The notes under the pieces are model-generated. The model was not told the origin of the DNA. It saw only the letters and a list, made by a program, of their open reading frames with translations, and ran no database searches. Both the position numbers and the translations under genes were made by a program. DNA of 60,328 nucleotides from Pseudophaeobacter leonis (GTDB taxonomy: Bacteria; Pseudomonadota; Alphaproteobacteria; Rhodobacterales; Rhodobacteraceae). Below are positions 27,813 through 37,806 of this stretch, one piece after another (position 1 is the first letter of the stretch; each line of letters begins with the position of its first letter). The DNA lies in NCBI RefSeq assembly GCF_002087335.1, contig NZ_MWVJ01000068.1, forward strand, positions 1-60,328, given 5' to 3'.

Positions 27813-29869
27813 ATGACACAGACGTTTCTCTTTGACCCGCTGCTGCCCTGGCCTGTGCTCTGGAGCCTTGTCGCGCTGACCCTGGCAAGCATCGCTGTCG
27901 CGGCCTGGCGCCGCCTGCCCGGCTGGGTGCTGCGCGGGCTTGCCGCGCTCTGCCTGCTGGGTGCTCTGATGGGGCCGCTGTCCCAGACCGAGAACCGGAC
28001 CGCCCTTAGCGATATCGTGCTGGTCGCGGTGGATGACACGGCCAGCCAGCATCTGTCAGATCGCCAAAGCCAGGTCGCAGCCGCGCGCACAAGGCTGGAG
28101 CAACAGCTGGCAGATCGCCCCAATACCGAGACCCGCTGGATCACTGTGAAAGACGGCACCGGCGATACCGGCACCGCCCTGATCGAGGCTATTTCGCAAG
28201 CGCTGGCGGATGAGCCACAGGGGCGGGTTGCCGGCATTGTCGCCCTGTCGGATGGCCAGGTGCATGACGCCGATCATGCGCTCACCCTGCCGGCCCCCAT
28301 GCATCTGCTGCAGACCGGCAAGACCAGCGACTGGGACCGTCGTCTGATTGTGCGCAACGCGCCGGCCTTTGCCATTATCGGCGAAGCAGTCACCCTGACC
28401 CTGCGGATCGAGGATCAGGGCGCGGCCCCCGCTGATCTGCGATCCGCGCTGCTTGAGATATCCGTGGATGGCGGTGTGCCACAGCGGTTTAATCTGCCTC
28501 TGGGGGTGGATTTCGACCTTGCCCCTCACCCTGCCCCACGGCGGCCGCAACGTGATCCGCTTTGCCACCCCCGAGGTGCCGTCAGAGCTGACAGATCGCA
28601 ACAACGCCGCCCTGGTGCAGATCAATGGCGTGCGCGACCGGCTGCGAGTGCTGCTGGTCTCGGGTGAGCCACATCCAGGCGGGCGTACCTGGCGCAACCT
28701 GCTGAAATCCGACAGCTCGGTTGATCTGGTGCATTTCACCATCCTGCGCCCCCCGGAAAAACAAGACGGGGTGCCGGTGGATGAGCTGTCGCTGATCGCC
28801 TTTCCCACCCGTGGGCTGTTTCTGGAAAAGATCGACGACTTTGATCTGATCATCTTTGACCGCTACAAACGCCGCGGCATCCTGCCGGCCATCTATCTCG
28901 ACAATGTCGCCAACTATGTGGAAAAGGGCGGCGCTGTTCTGGTGGCGGCGGGTCCGGGTTTTGCCAGCGCCGACTCGATCTATGGCTTCGCCGCTGGCGC
29001 GTGTGCTGCCCGCAGCCCCAACCGCCCGCGTATTAGAGCAGGCCTTTCGCCCCAAAGTCACCGCACTGGGCCAGCGCCATCCGGTCACCGCCGGGCTGGA
29101 GCCGGACCAAACTGACACCCCCGCCTGGGGCAGCTGGCTGCGCCAGATCGAGCTCACGTCTTCCGAAGGTCATGTGGTGATGCAGGGCGTCACTGAGCGG
29201 CCCTTGCTGGTGCTGAATCGGGTTGCCGAGGGGCGGGTGGCGCTGCTGGCCTCGGATCACGCCTGGCTCTGGAGCCGCGGCTATCAGGGGGGTGGGCCGC
29301 AACTGGAGCTGCTGCGCCGTCTGGCGCACTGGATGATGAAAGAGCCGGAACTGGGAGAGGAAATGCTCTGGGCCGAGGCCACTGGCCAAAGCATGCAGAT
29401 CTTTCGCCGTCGCATGGAGGGCGCGGCGGGCCCGCTGGTGATCACAGCGCCCGATGGGGAAGAGACCACGCAAATGATGCAGGAAACGGCGCCCGGTCTT
29501 TGGGAGGCGACGCATATCGCAGCCGGGCCCGGATTGTACCGGCTGCGTGAGGGCGAGGTCGCTGCGGTCATCGGGTTGGGGCCTGCCGCGCCGCGCGAGT
29601 TTCAGCAAACCATCGCTACCGGCGCTGTTCTGGCCCCTGTGCTGCAGCCCCAGCGCGGCGGCACATTGCGCATAGAGGATGGCCTGCCGCGCCTGCGGGA
29701 GGTAAAGCCGGGACGCCCTGCTGCCGGACGCGACTGGATCGGCCTGACACCGCGCGGCGCCTATGAGACAGTGTCAGTGTCGCAAATCCAGTTGCTGCCA
29801 GTCTGGCTGAGCCTGCTGCTGGTGACCGGGTTCATCATTGCGGGATGGCTGCGCGAAGGACGGCGTTAG
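27813..29869 (+). CDS. Membrane-anchored glutamine-amidotransferase-like protein of the MoxR cluster (two frameshifts)
   Basis: About 685 residues when read across two insertions, one in a CCCC run (28522-28525) and one in TATGG (28984-28985). Two N-terminal membrane helices (VLWSLVALTLASIAVAAW; VLRGLAALCLLGALMGPL) are followed by a vWA-like part (IVLVAVDDTASQHLSDRQ), an immunoglobulin-like part, and an amidotransferase-like fold (LIIFDRYKRRGILPAIYLDN, YVEKGGAVLVAAGPGFAS). A third helix closes the protein (LPVWLSLLLVTGFIIAGWL). It starts 11 bp after the DUF4159 gene and ends the operon. The family is a regular partner of MoxR/DUF58/DUF4159 in Rhodobacteraceae. Catalytic residues of a working amidotransferase are not evident. 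Confidence 0.85.
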
Positions 29870-29905
29870 GCCGGCCAGTCAGACGGGCCAGTCAGTGAAA
29901 GCCGG

Positions 29906-32062
29906 CTACAGACCCGGCGTATCAATCTGCACCGACACAGCCACGCTCTGACCGGCACCATCGACCACCACAGCCGCGCGTAGCCCTGCCCCGGGTATGG
30001 CACTTCAAACTCGCGCTGGCGCTGCCCCTTGGTCAGAACTCTGCCATCTGCCAGCAGGGCAAAAGGCGCGGTGCCGCCGCGCAGTTTCACCACCAGAGGC
30101 TCTCCGCGCAGCGCCAGACCTGCGCCATCCGGCGGAAACAGCAGTTGTGGCGCCAGCGCCGCATCCGAAAACACGGCATCTCGGGGGCGAAACCGGCGCG
30201 GCGGCAGCGGCAGCTCAGCAGCGGTGACGATCAGCGTGGCCGGGGGTGGCGGCGAAAAGGCTGCCAGTCCTGGCTTCAGGCGACCAAAGGCCTCAAACAG
30301 CACCGGCGCCGCCAGATCACCGCCAAAGGCTCCCGGGCACCGGCGTGCCATCTGCCCGCCCCAGCCAGACGCCGATCACGTGCTGGCCATCCCAGCCAAT
30401 GGCCCAGGCATCGCGGTGCCCATAAGAGGTTCCGGTCTTATAGGCGAGCCTCCCGGCCCGCGCCCCGGGCGGCGGCACCACGCCGCGCAAAATGTCGCCC
30501 AGCTGCCAGGCAGCGACCGGCGAAAGGATCCGCGGCAGGGCCTCAAAGGGCCCGCTTTGTTCGCTGCGCAGGCGTGGGGCCTGCCCGCCCGCTGCAATCC
30601 CGGTATAGATCTGCACCAGATCCTGCAACGAGGTGCCGATGCCGCCAAGGCTGATCGCAAGGCCGGGTTTGCCGCCCGGCAGCGCAGGTTTGGCGCCCCC
30701 CCGGCGCAGGCTGGCCAGCAGCTGCGCCGGGGTGATCTCTCGGGTGAGACGCACCACAGGAATGTTCAGCGACATTTGCAGCGCCTCACGCACCCGGATA
30801 TCGCCGCGAAATTGCCCGTCAAAATTCTGCGGCGCATAGCCGTCAAACTCAACCGGGCCATCGTGGATCAGGCTTTCGGGATGCACCAGCCCCGCCTCAA
30901 AGCTGAGGCCATAGACCAGCGGTTTCAGGGTTGAGCCCGGCGAGCGCCGCGCCTGCGTCATGTCAACAAACCCCTGCCGTGTGCTGTCTGTAAAGCCGGG
31001 CGAGCCCACAGACGCAAGGATCTCTCCGGTTTGGTGATCCACCGCCAAAAGCGCCGCCGACATTCGCGGCCCGGCCCGGCGTGCCGCCTGCGCCAGCAAG
31101 CGCTGCATCTTGGCCTGCACCTGAGCGTCCAGCGTCAGGGACAGACGCGAGGCTGCCGGGCGGCTGGCCACAACGCGATCCGACAGGTGTGGCGCCAGCC
31201 GCGGAAACGAGCGCATACGACGCGGCAGCGGCGCCTGTGAGGCCACCTCCCCCTCGGCCGCGCTCAGCAATCCGGCCGCTGCCAGCCGTGCCAGAACCCG
31301 GTCGCGGGCCATGGCTGGAGCCGGTAGTGCGCGATCCGGGCGACGGCGTTCGGGAGATTGCGGCAGCGCAATCAGCAGCGCCGCCTGTGACGGGGTCAGA
31401 CGGTTGGGGGCCTTGCCGAACCAGGCATAGCTTGCCGTGCGCAGCCCCTCGATATTGCCGCCATAGGGCGCGTGGGTCAGGTAGAGCGCCAGGATCTGCT
31501 GCTTTGAAAGCCTGCGTTCCAGCGCCAGCGCCAGCCGGATCTGGCGCAGCTTACCAGCCCAGCGCCCGGTTGAGCCATCCTCAAGCAGCCGCGCCAGTTG
31601 CATCGTCAGGGTCGAGCCACCAGAGACCGCGCGCCCGTTCCATAAGGCCTGGCCAACAGCGCGCAGCATTGCAATCGGGTCAACCCCCGCGTGGGAATAG
31701 AACCGCTTGTCCTCATAGGCCGTTAGCATCGCCAAAAAGCGCGCATCCACCTGGTCCAGCTGCGGTGCCATGCGCCAGATGCCGTTCCCCACCGGATAGA
31801 CCCGCAACAAGGTCCCATTGCGGTCGAGAACCTCGGTTGAGGTCTCCGCCAGCGTCACCGGCAAAACCGTGTCGGCGACCCATTTGTCCAATCCTTTCAC
31901 CCCGGCCATCACAGCCGCCGCAGCCAGGATCAGGCCGAGACCCCAAAGGCGCCTGTTGCGGCGCACAGCCTTGCGGCGCACTGGCCTGAGCCGCACAGGC
32001 CTGAGGCGCGCAGGCTTGGGGCGAACTGGCGGGCGCGGCGATGCTGTTTTCTCAGCCCTCAC
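29906..32062 (-). CDS. pbpC: Penicillin-binding protein 1C (two frameshifts)
   Basis: PbpC is a bifunctional peptidoglycan synthase. After a very basic Pro/Arg-rich cytoplasmic tail (RPKPARLRPVRLRPVRR) and one membrane helix, the GT51 glycosyltransferase shows AYEDKRFYSHAGVDP, SGGSTLTMQLARL and ALALERRLSKQQILALYL. The transpeptidase has the active Ser in RRSPGSTLKPLVYG, the SxN motif SLN in QMSLNIPVVRL, and KTGTSYGHRDAW. A BiPBP_C-type tail follows. The frame is broken near 30332-30337 (CCCGGG) and near 29993 (GGG run); the reconstructed end reads VVVDGAGQSVAVSVQ and stops at 29906. Its start overlaps the A2M stop as ATGA, the classic A2M-PbpC pair. Confidence 0.93.
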
Positions 32063-35000
32063 CGGACCTCAACCTGCCCGGCGGAGGTCTGGGCGCGATA
32101 GGCCGGACGGTACATGTCCTCGACCTGAGCGGCAGGGTGATGGAACAGACCCGGAGTCACCGCGCGGCTGACATAGGCAAGGGTCACGGGTTTTGTGCCA
32201 GAGAGATCAACTGCCGCCAAAAAGCGATCACTGCGGAACTCGGCGTGCTCGGCCCCGGTTGGTTTCAGCCAGCTGAGATCGCGCAGATCACCCGCGCGCA
32301 GCAGGTTGGGGTTGTCGATCTCGATACCGGCCGGCAGAGGGTCATTGACCATCAGCCGCGCGCCAACGTTTTCATGCGGTATGACCCGTAAAACGGTGAC
32401 AAAGCGGTCGCCCACAGCAAAACTGTCCCCCGTCAGCGGCTGCCCCTCAAGACTGTAGTGGCTGCGCTCTATCGTATAGCCGTAGCCGCCCGCAACGGGC
32501 GGGACCTCAGGCACGCCCAGCGTGGTCAGGGTCAGATCCGTCGCGGCGCCTGTGGCACTGGAGATCGCCATAGGAGCTAAGGCCTGCCCCCCCTCGATCC
32601 TGACAAAGGGAGCCGTTGTGGCCTGACCATTAACCAGTAGCCCCGAGGCCTCAGGATTTTTGATCAGGGCATGGGCCGCGAGCAGGGTCCAGGCGGCTTC
32701 TTGCGTCGACATCTGAGCTGTGCTGGAACTCACACGATGGGTCAGGGTCTCGGGGTTGATCGCCTCTGATCCTGCCTCAACCAGCAGCGCCAGCACGCCT
32801 GCGGCATCGCGGCGATGGGTGCCATAATCCGCCCGCCAGAGGGGGCGCTCATCCGCCTGATGTTGCAACAGCTCTGCGGCGCGGGCAAACATCCGGTCGC
32901 GCGGCGCTGGTCGCCATAGGCCGCAAGGGCCGCCCCCAGCTGCGCTGCTGCGAGCGGGGTCGCAAAGGCCCTGGTTTTCACATCCGCATAGTAGCGCAGA
33001 TCGCCCATTGCCGCCGCACCTTCGCGCGCCAGCACCAGGAGCGCATAGGCCACGTCCTCGCCGCCGTGATCAAAATCAGAGGCATAGTTGAGGCGGTTGC
33101 GCAGGTTGTCCATGGCGCGCACAAAGGCGCCTTCGGGCACCGCGTGGCCCTGCGCCCGGGCCCGCGACAGGAAGTCAGAGGCATAGCCATCCAGCCAGAA
33201 ATCGCCGCTTTCGGCCCGCCAGAGGCCAAAGGCCCCGCTGCTGGCCTGCCGCGTCAACACCCGCTGGATGGCTGATTGGATCCGGGCATCGACCTGCGGC
33301 CCCTTGCCCAGCCCCAATGATTTCGCAACCGAGGACAGATAGAGCAGCGGCAGCGCCGTTGAGGTCACCTGTTCGGTGCAGCCATAGGGATATTGGTCAA
33401 GGCTTTGTAGCAGGCCCGGCACGTCAAATTTGGCCAGTGGCCCTGCCGACAGAACCGCGCGGGTAGTGCCCGGTTTGAGACTGGCAAAGACATCATTGGT
33501 GAGCTGAAAACGGCCGCCCTTTTGCAGGCTAAAGCGCCGGGTGGTGGCCACCACCGGATCATTGGCCCGCACCGGCAGACGCAGGTTTTGGCTCAACACA
33601 CGCCCCTCGGGCGTGGTCAGCGACAGCGCAACCTCAGGGTCGCCTACGCCTGTGGCCGTCACCGGCAGCTCCAGCACCGCCTTACCCTGATCACCCAGCA
33701 TCACCGAGGCAGGCAGATTGCCCAGCGACAGGCCCGCGCCCAGAACCTGCGCCGACAGCGCCATCTCGCCAGCCGGGCCCTCCGCATGGACGATTTCAAT
33801 GCGCATGCGGCTTTGGTCACCCGGTGCAAAGAAGCGGGGCAGAGAGGCTGTCACCACCACGGGGTCGCGCACCAGCATATCGGCCTCGGCCTGACCTACC
33901 GCCTGTTTTGACCAGGCCACAGCCATCAGGCGCACCGTGCCATTAAAGGCAGGTAGGTCCAGCGGCATGGCAACCGCGCCATTGGCATCAACCTGCAGTG
34001 GTCCGGAAAAGAACGCCACCAGATCCTGCGTCGGCGGCGGTGATTGCATCTGCATGCCGCGATCCGCATCACCACCCGAGCGGATTTGCCCCAGTGCGCC
34101 ATTACCCGGATCAATCAGGCGGCCATAGAGATCGCGCAATTCCATGCCAAGACGACGCTGGCCGTGGTAATAGGCACCTGGATCCGGGCTTTTGAAACCG
34201 GTGAGATTAAGAATGCCAAGGTCCACGGCCGCAACGGTCAGCCAGACCTCCGCGCCGGGATGCGCCCCACTGACTGCGATATGCGCGACCTCGGTGCTGC
34301 GCGGGCGCGCCACCTCGGGCACCTCAATGCTGACCTGCAGGTCCTGACCGGGCTGTGCCACTTTGGCATGCACAAGACCCAGGGCCCGCGTCGGGGTGCG
34401 ACTGTCCTTGCCGGTCAGTGGCTGCAGCATCATCGCGGTGACATAGGCGCCACTGCCCCAGTCTTTTGTGACAGAGAGCGGGATCACAACCTCGCCCGCC
34501 GCGACATCGCCTGCCTCGACCGCAACAGCCTGGCGGCTGATGACCCGGTTGGAGAGCACCGAAATCAAAGCGGTGCCTGCATTTTTTGGCACCAGTCGCA
34601 GCTGGGCCGTGTCGCCGGGCTGATAGCTGTCTGCGTCCAGCGACAGCTCCAGCCGGTCCGGGGTGGCCGAGCCATCAGCGGGCGCATACCAGCCGGCGTA
34701 AAAATCCAGCGCCGCCGCGACATAGTCGCCATCAAGCCGTTCCACCACCAGCTCGTACTGGCCCCAGTCGGTGGGGGTGGACAGCACAAAGGGTGTGTCG
34801 CCAAGCAGGGCCTCACCGGTGGCAATGCTTTTGCGACGGGTGCTCGGCTCCCAGTTCCAGTTGCCATAAAGCTGATACCAGTGGTAGCGGGTCTCGATCC
34901 GGTTCAGGCTCCATTTCACCCGCATGGGGGTCGGTATCAGCTGCGGCGACAGCGCGATCAGCTCGAATCCCGCCTCGGTGCCCTCTGCCACCACCTCGTC

Positions 35001-37651
35001 AAACAGCGGCCGGATGCCCAGGATGGGCCCGGACGGGCTGACCGGCAGGCTGAGACTGCGTTCCACCGGACGACCCGAGCCATCGGTGAGCCGGGTGATG
35101 AGCGTGGCTTGCAGCGGCAGGCCTGCGGCCTCGATCTTGGGCAGCTCAACACTGAGGCGGGCCAGACCTTTGGGTCGGTCTCATCGCCGCCGAAATAGCT
35201 GCTTTGACTGTCGCGCGCGGCGTCATAGCGGCCAAACCTGTAGCCCGGCCATTTCTCCAGCGTGGTGACAGGCCGCAGACGCAGATCGCCATCAATGCCA
35301 AGCCCGGCCCCCGGCGCACCAAAGAGATAGCGCGCCGTGATCTCCAGCTGGGCCCGCTCACCGGGACGCAGAGCGCTGGCATTGGCGACGCTTTGGTCAA
35401 AATCAATCCGCTCGGGCAGGAAGTCCTCGACCAGTATCTGGCGACTGGCCAGCGCGGGCGCCTTCACATCGCTCATGACGTCAAGCCGCCAGGTGCCGCG
35501 CGGCGCCGACAGCCCCACGGGCAGAGCAAAGACATACCCGCCCGCCTTGTCGCCGGCTGACAAATGGCGGCTGTATTCCACCCCGTCGGGGCGGGTCAGA
35601 ATGGCGGTGAGGGGCAGGCCCTCGATTGCCTGGGCAGTACCATCGCGGGTCAGCGCCGTCACATGGATCACTTCTCCCGCCCGATAGGCACCGCGATCCG
35701 TGGCGAGGAATACATCCACCCGACCCGGAGCCGGGCGGCCCTCGACGCCGCGATCTGACAGATCAAAGGCGGCATCCTTTAGCGACAAAAAGGCAAAGTC
35801 GTCCTCTCCAGCCTGGGCCAGCACCATGGCCGGGGCCGCCCCGCCGCGCCCACGCGCGAGGCCCGGTGCAAAATGCGCATAGCCCGTGGCATCGCTGACG
35901 GCTTTGCCCAGCACCGCATTGGCGTTGGAAACCAGCGTGACCTCGACGCCCGGCTTTGGTTTGGCATTCGCCAGACCCTGAACCTGCACATGCAACCCGT
36001 CGCTGCCGGACATAGTGCTCAGCCCCAGATCGGTCAGCACAAACCACTGGGTGGCGCCGGGGTCTTCATAGGGGTCAGCCCCCGCAATACGGGCCGAAAG
36101 CGCATAGATACCAACAGGTTGGTCAGCGATAGCCTCGGCCAGCGGCAGCCGGGTGGTCATGTCGCGGTTCAACTCGTTTTGCAGCACCGCGCTGCCCACC
36201 CAGACCTCCTCGGCGATATCACTGGCAAAATGCTCATCCTGCCACTGCGACAGGGGGCGGCCAAAATAGCCGTCCTGAATGCTGCGCAAAAGGTTGCGGT
36301 CACTGACACGCCGCAGGCGCAGCTCCACCTCCGAGAGGTTCACGGTCTCGATGGGCAGCGCCGCCTGATCCGTCTTGGCCAGCACATAGGCGCGACCCGG
36401 AAAGCGCACCGCAGGGCTGCGATCACCGATATAATGCGTCAGCTCAACATCCTTGATCAGCGCATCACCCGTGCCCCCAGGCAGGCCGCGGCGCAGCACC
36501 AATGTGTAGCGCTGGCCATGCTCCAGACCCTCAAGGCACAGCTCCCGGCCCTCAGGTGTGGCGACAACTCCGGTGGTGGGCAGCTTGATGTAGTCCTCAT
36601 AGGAGACGCCGCTCAGCAACAGGGATTCAGAGAATTCCACACAGAGGCGCGGGGTGGCGCTGTCGCTTTGCACCCGGCTATCCGTGACGCGGAAGCCATA
36701 TTTTGTGATCGCTTCGTCCAGCAGCCGGGCGGTATCAAGGCGCGGCGCGATTTCTTCGGCCAGACGCAGCACCGGCAGCATATCGCGTCCCCGGCCCAGT
36801 TTTTCCAGCGCCAGAGCAGCAGCGACCAGGCCGTTCACCTGCCCCGACGCAGAGGGCGCGCGCAAAAAGCTGTTGAGCCCGGCGGCAAAAGCCCGCGTGC
36901 GGGACTGATTTTTGCCACTGCTCTGCACCTGGCTATAGCGCAACAAAACAGTGGAATATTCCGCCCAGAGGGCTGCCTCGTCGCTCAGCGCCACCGCCTG
37001 GGAGAGCCAGCGCAACGCACCCTTGTCATTGCCGTTGCGGGCCTGGATCTGCCCTGCCGTAATCATGTCCTCCAGCGCCGCCCCCTCGGAGGGGAAGCGC
37101 AACCCGATCTCTTCGGCCTCGCGAAAGGCCAGATTGAGATCCGCGTCCGGCAGAAAGCTCAGCTGTTTGGCGCGGGCCTCTCCTTGCTGCAACAGGCGCT
37201 TGGGCTGGATCTGTTTCAGGGCGGAAATGGCGCCTACAAACGGTGACGCTGTCTGCATGTCTTGCTTTGGAAAACAGGCATTTGCACGGCTGTTAAAGGA
37301 AAACCCAGCGCAAGATTTCTGCGCCGAGCAGGCCCGCTGGCAAGAGGCCAGATCGGTATCAAACAGCGCCTGCAAATCAGAGCCATAATAGTCCGTATCA
37401 AGATAGGCCTGATAGCGCAGCGACGGGATCGCCGGTCCGGCTGTCACCGGGCTCGCAAGGAAGGCTGTGAGCAGAGCGGCCAGCACGATGGGCAGAGCCG
37501 TCAGCACGATGGGCAGAGCCGTCAGCACGGTGAACAGCGCAGTTGGCACGATGGGCAGCGCTGTTGGCAGCGCCATAGAAGTCCTGCGGGCCGCAAGATG
37601 GCGAAGACCGGGACACATAAAAGTGAGAGGTGAAAATAAATAATCAAACAT
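32059..37651 (-). CDS. Bacterial alpha-2-macroglobulin with N-terminal PAN/apple domain (two frameshifts)
   Basis: About 1860 residues. The start at 37651 is set by AGGAGGG upstream. A long signal peptide contains a 21-bp tandem repeat. A PAN/apple-like module follows (residues ~87-140, with Cys in CQRACSAQKSCAGFSF and ACFPKQD). Then come the macroglobulin domains and, near 33369-33380, the thioester motif CTEQ within YGCTEQVTSTALP, so the protein can probably trap proteases covalently. The alpha/alpha toroid and C-terminal receptor-like domain end near 32059. Frame breaks lie at the TTT run 35169-35171 and near 32897-32903. Bacterial A2Ms sit next to PbpC and are thought to protect the cell when the wall is breached; the ATGA overlap with pbpC fits that. 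No lipobox is seen, so it is probably periplasmic and soluble. Confidence 0.93.
37481..37564. repeat. 21-bp tandem repeat, four copies, in the A2M signal peptide
   Basis: Copies at 37481-37501 and 37502-37522 are identical (CAGCACGATGGGCAGAGCCGT); those at 37523-37543 and 37544-37564 are diverged. Each unit adds seven residues of the type TALPIVL to the hydrophobic core of the signal sequence. The unit is a multiple of three, so copy-number change keeps the frame. Confidence 0.88.
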
Positions 37652-37806
37652 AACGCCCTCCTAAATCCCCAACAGGCTGACACGGGCTTAACGCCATAGC
37701 AAGAAGTTCGCGCGTAGGTATGAGATCAGGATCTTTGTATTTTCACTCAGCTTTCGGCCCCTTTTTGGCGGGTCCCGGTTTGGATTTTTTGATGGAGCCC
37801 GCAGGG

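Noticed and set aside
35873..37246. 457-codon plus-strand frame opposite A2M
   Set aside because: Shadow; the A2M strand carries the signal peptide, PAN and macroglobulin sequence.
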